A stretch of 64,000 bases of DNA, taken from positions 47,272 through 111,271 of the forward strand of contig CAYRIX010000002.1 in assembly GCA_964424555.1 (NCBI GenBank). The letters run 5' to 3'. The stretch is from UMGS172 sp964424555. GTDB taxonomy: Bacteria > Bacillota > Clostridia > Oscillospirales > Acutalibacteraceae. Position numbers and translations under genes: made by a program. The notes beneath the pieces were generated by a model. It made no database searches, was not told the DNA's origin, and saw nothing but the letters and a program-made list of their open reading frames with translations. Below are positions 51,666-60,644 of this stretch, piece by piece; within the stretch, counting starts at the first letter, position 1, and every line of letters begins with the position of its first letter.

Positions 51666-53468
51666 ATGAAAGTTATCTACAACAACGGTACTGTTGATCA
51701 GTGTCCCGAGGCAGCGGAGCTTGAGGTTCTTCGCCACTCGGCGGCACACATTATGGCTCAGGCGGTAAAGCGTCTGTACCCTCAGGCAAAATTTGCCTAC
51801 GGCCCCGCAACCGACAAGGGCTTTTACTATGATGTTGACCTCGGCGATATCAAGCTTGTCGACTCAGACCTTGTCGCAATAGAGGCCGAGATGAAAAAGA
51901 TCACCAAGGAAAATCTCCCCATCAAGCCCGAGATACTGCCCCGTGATGAGGCAATCAAGCTTATGGAGGAACAGGGCGAGGTCTATAAGGTTGAGCATAT
52001 TGCCGATCTTGCCGATTCGGAGCCCATCAGCTTCTACCGTCAGGGCGACTACATCGATATGTGCCGTGGACCGCACATCACCTACACAAAGGCACTCAAG
52101 GCCTTTAAGCTGACCTCGATTTCGGGCGCATATTGGAAGAACGATTCCAACAACAAGATGCTTACCCGTATTTACGGTACTGCTTTCCCCACCCAGCCCG
52201 AGCTTGATGAGTATCTCAGGGCGGTCGAGGAAGCCAAAATGCGTGACCATAACAAGATCGGCCGTGAGCTTGAATACTTCACCACTGTGGACTACATCGG
52301 CCAAGGCCTCCCTATCATGCTGCCGAAGGGCGCTCGCACAATTCAGCTTTTACAGCGCTTTGTTGAGGATGAAGAGCAAAGACGTGGTTATCTGCTTACC
52401 AAAACTCCGCTTATGGCCAAGCGTGAGCTTTACAAGATATCGGGCCACTGGGATCACTATTTAGACGGTATGTTCGTCTTGGGCGACCCTAATGATGAGG
52501 AAAAGGAATGCTTCGCACTTCGCCCTATGACCTGCCCGTTCCAGTATCAGGTCTTCCTTAATAAAATGCGCTCCTACCGTGATCTACCGATGCGTCTCGG
52601 TGAGACCTCTACCCTTTTCCGTAACGAAGATTCGGGTGAAATGCACGGTCTTATACGTGTGCGCCAGTTCACCATTTCCGAGGGACATCTAATACTTCGC
52701 CCCGAGCAGTTGGAGGACGAGTTCAGAGGCTGTTTGGAGCTTGCCAACTACATGCTCAAGGCCGTTGGCCTCGACGAGGATGTAACCTACCGCTTCTCGC
52801 AGTGGGATCCCGAAAGAAAGGACAAGTACGAGGGCACCCCCGAGCAGTGGAACGAGGCTCAGGCTCTTATGGGTAAGATCCTCGACAATCTCGGTCTGAA
52901 GTATTCTATCGGTATTGATGAGGCTGCATTCTACGGCCCTAAGCTCGACATTCAGATCAAGAATGTCCACGGCAAAGAGGACACGCTTATCACCATTCAG
53001 ATCGACATGCTGCTTGCCAAAAAGTTTGGCATGGAATATGTAGATGTTGACGGTGAGAAGAAAATCCCCTACATCATCCACCGTACCTCTTTGGGCTGCT
53101 ATGAGAGAACTTTGGCTTTGTTGCTTGAAAAGTTTGCAGGTGCAATGCCCACATGGCTTGCTCCCGAGCAGGTAAGAATCATCCCCATTTCAGAGAGACT
53201 GCGTGACGAGGGTATGGCAGTATGCGACAGTCTTAAGGCTCAGGGCATCAAGGTCACCTGTGACGACCGAAATGAGAAGATGGGCTACCGCATCCGTGAG
53301 GCTCAGCTCGAAAAAATACCTTATATGCTTATTATCGGCGATAAGGAAGTCGAGACCAATACCGTTTCGGTCAGAAAGCGTGGCGGCGTAGACCTCGGTT
53401 CGATGTCTTTGGAGGATTTCACCGCAATGATAAAAGAGGAGATCGCTACCCTCAAAATTGATAAATAA
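51666..53468 (+). CDS. thrS: Threonyl-tRNA synthetase lacking the TGS domain
   Basis: Charges tRNA-Thr. The protein begins 20 residues before the N2 editing domain (LRHSAAHIMAQAVKRLYPQA with the HxxxH site); the usual N-terminal TGS domain of about 60 residues is absent. The editing domain, class II motif 2 (RNEDSGEMHGLIRVRQF), zinc cysteine MTCPFQ, motif 3 region and anticodon domain (VRIIPISERLRD to end) are present. 600 residues versus about 640 in standard ThrRS. AAGGAG precedes the ATG, and no upstream coding for TGS was seen. Confidence 0.94.
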   Translation: MKVIYNNGTVDQCPEAAELEVLRHSAAHIMAQAVKRLYPQAKFAYGPATDKGFYYDVDLGDIKLVDSDLVAIEAEMKKITKENLPIKPEILPRDEAIKLMEEQGEVYKVEHIADLADSEPISFYRQGDYIDMCRGPHITYTKALKAFKLTSISGAYWKNDSNNKMLTRIYGTAFPTQPELDEYLRAVEEAKMRDHNKIGRELEYFTTVDYIGQGLPIMLPKGARTIQLLQRFVEDEEQRRGYLLTKTPLMAKRELYKISGHWDHYLDGMFVLGDPNDEEKECFALRPMTCPFQYQVFLNKMRSYRDLPMRLGETSTLFRNEDSGEMHGLIRVRQFTISEGHLILRPEQLEDEFRGCLELANYMLKAVGLDEDVTYRFSQWDPERKDKYEGTPEQWNEAQALMGKILDNLGLKYSIGIDEAAFYGPKLDIQIKNVHGKEDTLITIQIDMLLAKKFGMEYVDVDGEKKIPYIIHRTSLGCYERTLALLLEKFAGAMPTWLAPEQVRIIPISERLRDEGMAVCDSLKAQGIKVTCDDRNEKMGYRIREAQLEKIPYMLIIGDKEVETNTVSVRKRGGVDLGSMSLEDFTAMIKEEIATLKIDK

Positions 53469-53475
53469 CCTTAAA

Positions 53476-53511
53476 ACAGGCCGTTTCACCTTACTCGGTG
53501 AAACGGCCTGT
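53476..53511 (+). terminator. Terminator after thrS
   Basis: ACAGGCCGTTTCACC/GGTGAAACGGCCTGT perfect stem, TTACTC loop; weak T tail. Confidence 0.8.
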
Positions 53512-53553
53512 AATGTATCTTTTGAAAACAGCGGCAGGCTTTAAGGGTATGAG

Positions 53554-53988
53554 CTATTCGGGCTCCTTACCGCACAAAAGTCTCACCGCCGATGCCAACA
53601 GAAGACAGTCCACATCACGTGAACCCGTTTCAACCGTAAACTCGGCAGGCTCACGCAGACCTCCGCCTACTGTCGGGATTCGGCGTTGCAGGCAGACCGT
53701 CAAACGGTCCATGTTGGAGGACAGCGTCACGGTATCTCTATACGACATACCGCATGTGACCGTCCTCACTCCGCTTTGCATAAGCACCTGCAACCCGATT
53801 TTGTTGTCAGAATGAACGACCCCTATTGAACCGATAGGCACCTTCGTGCTCTTTATAGGCTCGGCATCTATCACTATGACATCTACCGAATTCAAAGGCG
53901 GCAAGCAGTCGGTCTTTATCAGTTCAAGCCGACCTGCTGCCAGCCTGAACTCTTCAAACCTATTCCCAAAATACGCAACTGTCGGCAT
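53554..53988 (-). CDS. Conserved-looking hypothetical protein, 144 residues
   Basis: Not assigned to a family with confidence. Starts MPTVAYFGNRFEEF with a GGAGTG ribosome site. Contains VDVIVIDAEP, VVHSDNKIGLQVLMQSGVRT, VTCGMSYRDTVTLSS and VCLQRRIPTVGG. Alternating hydrophobic strands and glycine turns suggest a Rossmann-like or response-regulator-like alpha/beta fold with a Cys near an active-site-like loop. Cytoplasmic. Monocistronic. Confidence 0.6.
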   Translation of the reverse strand: MPTVAYFGNRFEEFRLAAGRLELIKTDCLPPLNSVDVIVIDAEPIKSTKVPIGSIGVVHSDNKIGLQVLMQSGVRTVTCGMSYRDTVTLSSNMDRLTVCLQRRIPTVGGGLREPAEFTVETGSRDVDCLLLASAVRLLCGKEPE

Positions 53989-54149
53989 AAAGCACTCCGA
54001 AAGGTTATTCCGGCAGCCGTTAATGTATTTCTTTTCACAGCCCTTGCTCCGGTAATCATAGTATGTGATATTGCAAATGAATTATTATTGGAAAAATAAA
54101 TAACAATAGGCAATAAAATCTAAAATCAATTTATAATAATATATAGTAA

Positions 54150-54186
54150 GACCGCCGTACAGCACTAATGTACGGCGGTCTTTTTG
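54150..54186. terminator. Hairpin terminator near the 54191 gene
   Basis: GACCGCCGTAC/GTACGGCGGTC with an AGCACTAAT loop and TTTTTG on the plus strand. It lies 5 bases past the stop of the minus-strand gene, whose own U-tract is poor. Confidence 0.65.
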
Positions 54187-54190
54187 TTAA

Positions 54191-54424
54191 TTATTCGTGT
54201 TCTTTAAGCCAAGCCTCGGCCTTTTCCTTAGAGATGCTCTTAATGTTCTCCTTGGCGTAGGCTGATTCCTCGCCGCCGTTCACATAAAGGAACAGCTTGC
54301 CGTCAGGCATCTGATAAAGCGATTCCTCGTAACCCTTGGGGTCACCAAACTCTCCTACCGAATACTTTTTTACGAGAGTTGCGACATCGGTATCGTACTC
54401 ACGCTTGCAAATGATCTTTTTCAT
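54191..54424 (-). CDS. Small hypothetical protein, 77 residues
   Basis: Acidic-basic protein, MKKIICKREYDTDVATLVKK then YSVGEFGDPKGYEESLY and a C-terminal helix KEKAEAWLKEHE. The layout (beta strands, GDPKGYEE turn, charged helix) fits a small cytoplasmic domain seen in many gut Clostridia as an unannotated family. AAGGAG before the ATG supports it. Confidence 0.65.
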   Translation of the reverse strand: MKKIICKREYDTDVATLVKKYSVGEFGDPKGYEESLYQMPDGKLFLYVNGGEESAYAKENIKSISKEKAEAWLKEHE

Positions 54425-54488
54425 TTGACAGTCTCCTTAAAATTAGTTTTATGTTAAACCATGCTTGAAGCATAGTTTGCACGTATTA

Positions 54489-54941
54489 TCAAAATTTATT
54501 CTTTCCGCTGCTCTCGTCCGACGGGACATAGGTGAAATTGTCATAATCACGGCAGTCGTACGAGCCATTTACATAGTCAACGGGTACTCCGTTTATATAA
54601 ACCACAGTGCCCTGATTTTCAGGCCAATATACAAGGCTTTCAGAGGTGCCGATCTGCCAATATATCGTACGGTCTACACCTATCACATCGTTTTTAACGG
54701 CAACACGGATAGCATTTTGATGAGAACCTGAGACTTCTCCGTCGGGCACGACCTCAAAAACCTGCAGATAATAGCCTGTGCTGAAAAAGATGTCCTGATT
54801 GATCTCTCTTTGACGGATACATTCGCCCGTTGGCAGATCCTCCAAAGAATAAAAAAACTCATCCTTTACAACATACGCTATGTTGACTGCGGTTATTACA
54901 ACAACCAACAGTGCAATTATCATACACGCTTTTCGTTTCAT
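54489..54941 (-). CDS. Membrane-anchored DUF5412-like protein
   Basis: 150 residues: one N-terminal membrane helix (about 6-26) and an extracytoplasmic beta-rich domain. TGECIRQREINQDIFF, NAIRVAVKNDVIGVDRTIYWQIG and GTVVYINGVPVDY resemble the pattern of DUF5412 (LPxGE, IYW, ING). Assignment by eye. AAGGAG site, single gene. Confidence 0.6.
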   Translation of the reverse strand: MKRKACMIIALLVVVITAVNIAYVVKDEFFYSLEDLPTGECIRQREINQDIFFSTGYYLQVFEVVPDGEVSGSHQNAIRVAVKNDVIGVDRTIYWQIGTSESLVYWPENQGTVVYINGVPVDYVNGSYDCRDYDNFTYVPSDESSGKNKF

Positions 54942-55001
54942 TTTATAGCTCCTTTACATTTTCGCACAAATACTGCGAATACTGTTCTTGAGGTGCGAAT
55001 A

Positions 55002-55148
55002 ATGAAGAAAACATCCAACAACAAATCAAAGCTTACCGAATTCGGCCAAGATACCGTAATACCGTGTACCGTGGGACAGCCAAGCCATCCTCAAACGGTG
55101 GCCGAGATATCACGCACAGCCAAAAGTACGGCAGAGTTGCGCCGATGA
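55002..55148 (+). CDS. Possible 48-residue small protein
   Basis: ATG at 55002 follows GAGGTG by six bases; frame ends at TGA 55146-55148. Peptide contains TEFGQDTVIPCTVGQ and RTAKSTAELRR. It occupies the only free DNA between two convergent-strand genes and may be real, but no homolog is recognised. Confidence 0.3.
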   Translation: MKKTSNNKSKLTEFGQDTVIPCTVGQPSHPQTVAEISRTAKSTAELRR

Positions 55149-55150
55149 GA

Positions 55151-55981
55151 TCACTTTGAGATCTTAAGCGAGATATCAAAGGCCTTGACCGAATGTGTCA
55201 AAGCACCTATAGAGATGATATCAACACCCGTTTCGGCAACGGGGCGAATGGTCTCGGCGGTTATATTACCAGATGCTTCAAGCAATGCTTTGCCGTTGGT
55301 CATTTTCACCGCCTTGCGCATGGTCTCACAGTCCATATTGTCCAGCATGATTATTTCACAGCCTGTTGACAGAGCCTCCGAGACCTCCTCCAAAGTACGG
55401 GTCTCGACCTCTATCTTGACGGTGTGGCCTATCTTTTCCCTTAAAGTAGAAACGGCTTTGGTAATACTTCCGCAGGCATCGATATGATTATCCTTTAGCA
55501 TTGCGGCATCTGATAAATTAAAACGATGGTTTTTGCCGCCACCGCAGGTGACTGCGTACTTTTGTAAAGCACGAAGTCCCGGTAAGGTCTTTCTTGTATC
55601 GGTCACGGTAGCATTAGTTCCCTTGACAAGCTCCACAGCCTCATTTGTCATAGTAGCAATACCCGACATGTGCTGAATAAGGTTAAGCGAGGTGCGCTCG
55701 CCCTTTAAAAGCAGCTTAGTTGGGCCCTCTATCTCGGCAATAATATCACCTTTTTTAAGCTTCTGCCCGTCATTCATGTACTTTTCAATACGGAAACTGC
55801 CCAGCAGCTCGAACACTCTCAGCGCAACATCGACACCGCAAAGCACACCGTCGGCTTTTGCTAAAAACTTAGCGGTCGAGACCTGAGTATCGGGCAAAAG
55901 ATTGTCGGCCGCCATATCAATATAGTTGATATCCTCAAGCAGAGCCTTTTTTATAATATCATCAATGTAAAACTGCATCAT
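55151..55981 (-). CDS. nadC: Nicotinate-nucleotide pyrophosphorylase (carboxylating)
   Basis: Quinolinate phosphoribosyltransferase of NAD synthesis. Seen: GVLCGVDVALRVFELLG, LNLIQHMSGIATMT, VTDTRKTLPGLRALQKYAVTCGGGKNHRFNL (PRPP/quinolinate site) and IEVETRTLEEV. 276 residues. Its ATG overlaps the nadB stop by four bases, so coupled. Confidence 0.97.
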   Translation of the reverse strand: MMQFYIDDIIKKALLEDINYIDMAADNLLPDTQVSTAKFLAKADGVLCGVDVALRVFELLGSFRIEKYMNDGQKLKKGDIIAEIEGPTKLLLKGERTSLNLIQHMSGIATMTNEAVELVKGTNATVTDTRKTLPGLRALQKYAVTCGGGKNHRFNLSDAAMLKDNHIDACGSITKAVSTLREKIGHTVKIEVETRTLEEVSEALSTGCEIIMLDNMDCETMRKAVKMTNGKALLEASGNITAETIRPVAETGVDIISIGALTHSVKAFDISLKISK

Positions 55982-57426
55982 TTGTGAAGTACCTCCTTCA
56001 GTACTATCGAGGCTACCGTTGCAAGACTGCGTGCCTCAAGGTAGTCGTTGGTTATCTGAAAACGCTTATTGTTAAGCCTTGCCGCAATGTCCTCAACCTC
56101 AGGACGGTATTTTCTTGCCGCCTCCAAATTAGGAAGCACAAAGTGGCATTTTTGCATAATGTTACGTATGGAAGTGCGTGTTCCTGTCGGCATTGGCGCA
56201 CCGTCGGTCGGATGAACGGGAGCTTTCCCGAAAACGGAGGTATCATTATAACAACGGTTTATATCCTCGGCCGCTCTGCGTCCGAAAACAAGAGCCTCCA
56301 AAAGGCTGTTGGACGCCAGACGGTTTTTGCCGTGAACACCTGTATGTGAGCACTCACCAACCGCATAAAGACGGTTGATACGTGTTCTTGAATTAAGGTC
56401 GACATTTATTCCGCCCATGAGATAATGATGGGTGGGGAATACGGGAATGGGTTCTCGGGTTATGTCAATACCCTCCGAAAGACAGCGCTCGTGTATCATT
56501 GGGAAACGGTCACGTATAAACTCGGGACTTCGGTGGGTAATATCGAGATAAAACTTATCACTGCCCGTTCTTCTTGATTCAAGAATAATGCCTCTGGATA
56601 CAACATCACGTGGAGCAAGCTCCAGACGCTCGTCATAACGGTGCATAAAGCGTTCGTGGTGGCAGTTTACAAGGTATGCACCCTCACCTCTTACCGCTTC
56701 GCTTATCAAGAAACGCTCACGGCAGTTGTCCCCTGCAAAGCCTGTCGGGTGAAATTGGATATAGCTTAAGTTTTCTATCCTTGCACCAAGAGACGCCGCA
56801 ATAGCTATACCGTCACCTGTTGCAATGGATGAGTTGGTGGTATACTTATAAACACGTCCGATGCCACCCGTGGCAATTATCACATATGAGGCGGCAACGG
56901 TATGAAGTCTGCCGTCCTTAAGCAGTGACGCATGGTATCCGTTATTGGCCTCATCCAAAAAGGCCAGCGAGGTGTTTTCCTCAATATCGATATTGGGGAG
57001 CTTATAAGTAGCGGAGATGATGGTACGCATCAGCTCCTCGCCCGTGGTGTCACGGTGGTGAACTATACGGCGGCGGCAGTGGCCACCCTCTAAGGTGGAA
57101 TGGATAGACCCATTGACCTTATCAAACTCAGCGCCAAGCTCAATCATCTTGCGTACATCGTCAGGACCTTCCTTTACCAGCACCTCGACCGATTCGGGAC
57201 GGTTTTCGTGTCCGCCCGCTATCATGGTATCCTCGATATGCAGTTGGAAGCTGTCGTTTACGGTATCAAGCACTGCGGCAACACCACCCTGTGCAAGATT
57301 ACTGTTGCACAGCCTCAAGTCACGCTTTGATACCACAAGAGCATTTATTCGGTTGTCGAGATTATAGGCGGCATAAAGTCCCGAAAGACCTGCACCGACT
57401 ATTAATACATCATACTTATCACGCAT
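55978..57426 (-). CDS. nadB: L-aspartate oxidase
   Basis: FAD enzyme converting L-aspartate to iminoaspartate for quinolinate synthesis. Seen: dinucleotide motif VLIVGAGLSGLYAA, SNLAQGGVAAVL, GGHCRRRIVHHRDTTGEELM, and HPTGFAGDNCRERFLISEAVRGEGAYLV. The short C-terminal helical domain (about 410-482) fits NadB. 482 residues. The partner quinolinate synthase gene nadA is not next to it. Confidence 0.95.
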   Translation of the reverse strand: MRDKYDVLIVGAGLSGLYAAYNLDNRINALVVSKRDLRLCNSNLAQGGVAAVLDTVNDSFQLHIEDTMIAGGHENRPESVEVLVKEGPDDVRKMIELGAEFDKVNGSIHSTLEGGHCRRRIVHHRDTTGEELMRTIISATYKLPNIDIEENTSLAFLDEANNGYHASLLKDGRLHTVAASYVIIATGGIGRVYKYTTNSSIATGDGIAIAASLGARIENLSYIQFHPTGFAGDNCRERFLISEAVRGEGAYLVNCHHERFMHRYDERLELAPRDVVSRGIILESRRTGSDKFYLDITHRSPEFIRDRFPMIHERCLSEGIDITREPIPVFPTHHYLMGGINVDLNSRTRINRLYAVGECSHTGVHGKNRLASNSLLEALVFGRRAAEDINRCYNDTSVFGKAPVHPTDGAPMPTGTRTSIRNIMQKCHFVLPNLEAARKYRPEVEDIAARLNNKRFQITNDYLEARSLATVASIVLKEVLHK

Positions 57427-57512
57427 TTTAAACGCCTCTTATAGAATGTGTCTGTACCTAACCATTACATTGTAACACATATTTTATAAAAAGAAAAGAG
57501 GAAAACATAAGA

Positions 57513-57541
57513 AAAAGCCGCCTGAAATCAGGCGGCTTTAC
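57513..57541 (-). terminator. Terminator of the 5S rRNA gene
   Basis: AAAGCCGCCTGA/TCAGGCGGCTTT stem with minus-strand TTTTTC tail, directly 3' of the 5S gene. Confidence 0.85.
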
Positions 57542-57545
57542 TCAG

Positions 57546-57662
<117 letters not shown>

Positions 57663-57719
57663 TGCAATCGTCACTGCACCCGACCACCGACTGCCTGTGT
57701 TTTGTCGAGCGCAGGATGT

Positions 57720-57748
57720 ATATTACCACACTTCATTTCAAAATGCAA
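57720..57748 (-). promoter_or_regulatory. Promoter of the 5S rRNA gene
   Basis: Minus strand: TTGCAT (57743-57748), 17 bases, TAATAT (57720-57725), 58 bases before the 5S 5' end. Confidence 0.65.
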
Positions 57749-57930
57749 GTGTTTTTTTAAAAAATATGAAAAAATTTTTAAAACAGGAGTTTTCAAGGGA
57801 TTTGGTTCCGGAAATTTAGTGCAATATGCGTAATTTTTTGAATTTTACACCGTTAAATTGTTAAAAAAATAACAATTTCTTAATTTCCAAGAAAATTTGA
57901 CATAAAAATGTAGACTTTTCTGTTCACATC

Positions 57931-57939
57931 TGTTATAAT
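57931..57939 (+). promoter_or_regulatory. Extended -10 promoter of the hydrogenase locus
   Basis: TGTTATAAT, an extended -10; no good -35 at 17 bases. A TTGACA at 57897-57902 is too far upstream to serve it. The 57750-57930 stretch is AT-rich with no other element recognised. Confidence 0.5.
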
Positions 57940-58030
57940 TTTAACAAGTTATGCAAAAATGAGTTGGTCTGCCATTTTGACACCGACCGTTTTGCCGTAA
58001 TTGCATTTTAATTTCAGGAGGAAAAAGCTT

Positions 58031-58528
58031 ATGAAGAAACATGCCAGCTCAATACCTTTTAACGGTACACCCGAGCAGGAAGCCCAGCTGAAGGCTGTCA
58101 TCGAAGCTAAAAAGGATATTCCCGGCTCGTTGATGTCTATCATGCAGGACGCACAGGGAATCTACGGCTATTTGCCGCTTGAGGTTCAGACCATGATCGC
58201 TGAAGGTGTCGGCGTATCTGTAGAGGATGTCTACGGTATCGCAACCTTCTATGCACAGTTTGCACTCTCTCCCAAGGGTAAGTACAACATCTCGGTATGT
58301 CTTGGTACTGCCTGCTATGTTAAGGGCGCACAGGATCTTATCGACCGTCTGACAGAGGTTCTCGGAATCGCTCCCGGCGAATGCACCGCCGACGGAAAGT
58401 TCTCGCTCGAGGCCTGCCGCTGTATCGGTGCTTGCGGTCTTGCTCCCGTTCTTACCGTTAATGAGGATGTTTACGGCCGTTTGGTCAAATCCGATATCGA
58501 CGGAATTCTGGCAAAGTATGCCGACTAA
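58031..58528 (+). CDS. hydC: Bifurcating [FeFe] hydrogenase gamma subunit (HydC, NuoE-like)
   Basis: 165-residue thioredoxin-fold [2Fe-2S] protein passing electrons in NADH-linked bifurcating hydrogenase. Cluster cysteines in CLGTACYVKGAQ and CRCIGACGLAP; N-terminal helical domain includes MQDAQGIYGYLPLEVQ. ATG at 58031 with AGGAGG; an upstream frame to 58001 is rejected. First gene of the locus. Confidence 0.93.
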   Translation: MKKHASSIPFNGTPEQEAQLKAVIEAKKDIPGSLMSIMQDAQGIYGYLPLEVQTMIAEGVGVSVEDVYGIATFYAQFALSPKGKYNISVCLGTACYVKGAQDLIDRLTEVLGIAPGECTADGKFSLEACRCIGACGLAPVLTVNEDVYGRLVKSDIDGILAKYAD

Positions 58529-58553
58529 TCTTTAAATTAAGGACCATACAGGT

Positions 58554-58907
58554 ATGAAAATCAGTGTGATCAAAGAACTGCTTAAGGCAGAGGTCATCTG
58601 CGGCGAGGAAGACCTTGAAAGAGAGGTATACTCGGCCTGCGGAAGCGACATGATGAGCGACGTTTTGGCTTATGTCAAGGATCAGGGAGTTTTGCTCACG
58701 GGTCTTGTTAATTCACAGGTCATCAGAACCGCTGAAATGATGGACATGGTCTGCATAGTGTTCGTCCGTAACAAGCGTCCTACCGAAGAAATGGTGGAGC
58801 TTGCACGGGAAATGGGCATTGTGATGATGTGTTCACCCAAGCGTATGTACGAGGCCTGCGGTAAGCTTTATATGAACGGACTCAACGGAAACGGAGCAGC
58901 ATCATGA
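58554..58907 (+). CDS. DRTGG domain protein, copy 1
   Basis: 117-residue single DRTGG-like domain: KISVIKELLKAEVICGEEDLEREVYSACGSDMMSDVLAY then VIRTAEMMDMVCIVFVRNKRP. DRTGG domains occur near CBS/kinase modules and bind ligands not yet defined. ATGA overlap with the next gene. Confidence 0.85.
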   Translation: MKISVIKELLKAEVICGEEDLEREVYSACGSDMMSDVLAYVKDQGVLLTGLVNSQVIRTAEMMDMVCIVFVRNKRPTEEMVELAREMGIVMMCSPKRMYEACGKLYMNGLNGNGAAS

Positions 58908-59326
58908 GTGAGCCGTTGAAGTTTCGATTTGAGGTTCAAGGAGGAAACTTCACCTCCGCAGGTCAGGCATCGGTTTTGGTCAAAAAAAACCTTCGCCAGT
59001 TAGGCCTCTCCCCCGAAATAATCCGCAGAGTTTCTATTGCCATGTATGAAGGTGAGATCAATATGGTGATACATGCAGGAGGCGGCATTGCCGAGGTGAT
59101 AGTCCATGAGGACAAGGTTGAAATCATCCTCGACGATCACGGCCCGGGTATTCCCAATATCGACCTTGCCATGAAGGAAGGCTTCTCCACCGCACCTGAC
59201 AATATAAGGTCTTTGGGCTTCGGCGCAGGTATGGGTCTTCCCAACATGAAACGGTACACCGACAGTATGAATATTGAGACCCAGCTCGGAAAGGGCACCA
59301 AAATAACTATGGTGGTAAATTTCTGA
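58904..59326 (+). CDS. GHKL ATPase, anti-sigma-factor-like, copy 1
   Basis: 140-residue HATPase_c protein resembling RsbW/SpoIIAB-type serine kinases. N-box YEGEINMVIHA, G1 LDDHGPGIPNI, G2 FGAGMGLPNMKRY. No sensor domain, so probably a switch kinase acting on a partner protein. Confidence 0.88.
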   Translation: MSEPLKFRFEVQGGNFTSAGQASVLVKKNLRQLGLSPEIIRRVSIAMYEGEINMVIHAGGGIAEVIVHEDKVEIILDDHGPGIPNIDLAMKEGFSTAPDNIRSLGFGAGMGLPNMKRYTDSMNIETQLGKGTKITMVVNF

Positions 59327-59352
59327 GACTAAGGTCTTGAAAAAGGAACGCT

Positions 59353-60639
59353 ATGAATACATATTTACATTCAGTCTCTCTTGACAGAGCAAAATGCACC
59401 GGCTGCACGACCTGTTTAAGGCATTGTCCGACCGAGGCTATCAGGGTCAAAGACGGATGTGCTGTCATAAATCCCGACAGATGTATCGACTGCGGCGAGT
59501 GTATCAGAGTTTGTCCAAGCAAGGCAAAGCGTGCCGAGTGTAACAAGTTCTCCGATATGGAGAAGTTTAAGTGGCGCATTGCTCTGCCTGCACCCACGCT
59601 TTACGGTCAGTTTGAAGAGCTTGAGGATATCGATTATTGCCTGCAAGGTCTTCTTGATATGGGCTTTGACGAGGTGTATGAGGTCTCTCAGGCCGCTGAG
59701 ATAGTTTCGGAGTACACACGTCTGCTGCTCAAGACCGAAGGCATTAAAAAGCCTGTCATAAGCTCGGCCTGCCCCGTAATTGCACGGCTTATCGCCTTGA
59801 GATTCCCTTATTTAAAGGATAATCTGTTGCCGCTGCTGCCTCCGATGGAGATAGCCGCCAAAAAGGCTGTTGAAAGAGCAATGAAAGAACACCCCGAGCT
59901 AAAACGCGAGGATATCGGCGTTTGCTTCATATCCCCGTGTCCCGCCAAAGCAAGTTATGTTAAAAACGGCTTTGGAGATTACAAAAGCAATGTTGACTTG
60001 GTGGTATCCATCAGTGATATTTATTTCCGCCTCATCAATTCGATGAAGCGTGAGATAACACCGATGCCGTTCTCCCGTTCGGGTGTTATCGGCATAAGCT
60101 GGGCAACCTCGGGAGGGGAAGCCACCGCCATTTTCAACGACAAATATCTTGCGGCTGACGGAATTGAGAACGTCATAAAAATGCTGGATCAGATCGAGAA
60201 CGGTATGATCCCTCAGCTTGAGTTTATTGAGCTGAACGCCTGCACCGGCGGTTGCGTCGGCGGTGTTATGACGGTTGAAAATCCGTTTATAGCCAAGGCA
60301 AGATTGCAGACCCTGCGTCGTTACCTGCCTGTATCACAGAACTTTTTGGATGAGGACGAACGGTATGTGCCTACCGATTGCTTTTTCGGTGATGTGCCTG
60401 CCTACAAGCCTATCTCAAGACTTGGCAACAATATCGGCGAATCAATGAGAATGATGGCCGATATTCAAAGACTTCGTGAGGAACTGCCGGGTACCGATTG
60501 CGGTTCGTGCGGAGCACCGACCTGCCGTGCCTTTGCCGAGGATGTCGTTAAGGGCGAAGCTGAGATAGATGCCTGTGTTATAAGGTCTGCAAAACTGAGA
60601 TGTAAGGGCTGTAACGATAAAAAAGAGGATAAGGAGTAA
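59353..60639 (+). CDS. Iron-sulfur protein with [FeFe] hydrogenase-like domain
   Basis: 428 residues. N-terminal 2x[4Fe-4S] ferredoxin (CTGCTTCLRHCP and CIDCGECIRVCP, about 14-55). Hydrogenase-large-subunit-like domain: L1-like SSACPVIARL, L2-like SPCPAKASY, L3-like NACTGGCVGGVM. C-terminal Fe-S domain TDCGSCGAPTCRAFAEDV. Motifs differ from canonical TSCCPxW and MPCxxKxxE, so this may be a sensory or accessory member rather than the turnover enzyme. No PAS domain is visible, unlike HydS sensors with PAS. Confidence 0.82.
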   Translation: MNTYLHSVSLDRAKCTGCTTCLRHCPTEAIRVKDGCAVINPDRCIDCGECIRVCPSKAKRAECNKFSDMEKFKWRIALPAPTLYGQFEELEDIDYCLQGLLDMGFDEVYEVSQAAEIVSEYTRLLLKTEGIKKPVISSACPVIARLIALRFPYLKDNLLPLLPPMEIAAKKAVERAMKEHPELKREDIGVCFISPCPAKASYVKNGFGDYKSNVDLVVSISDIYFRLINSMKREITPMPFSRSGVIGISWATSGGEATAIFNDKYLAADGIENVIKMLDQIENGMIPQLEFIELNACTGGCVGGVMTVENPFIAKARLQTLRRYLPVSQNFLDEDERYVPTDCFFGDVPAYKPISRLGNNIGESMRMMADIQRLREELPGTDCGSCGAPTCRAFAEDVVKGEAEIDACVIRSAKLRCKGCNDKKEDKE

Positions 60640-60644
60640 CAGGA

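Noticed and set aside
54810..55001. Upstream extension of the small frame ending at 55148
   Set aside because: It overlaps the DUF5412-like gene on the other strand and has no ribosome site; only the part from 55002 was kept.
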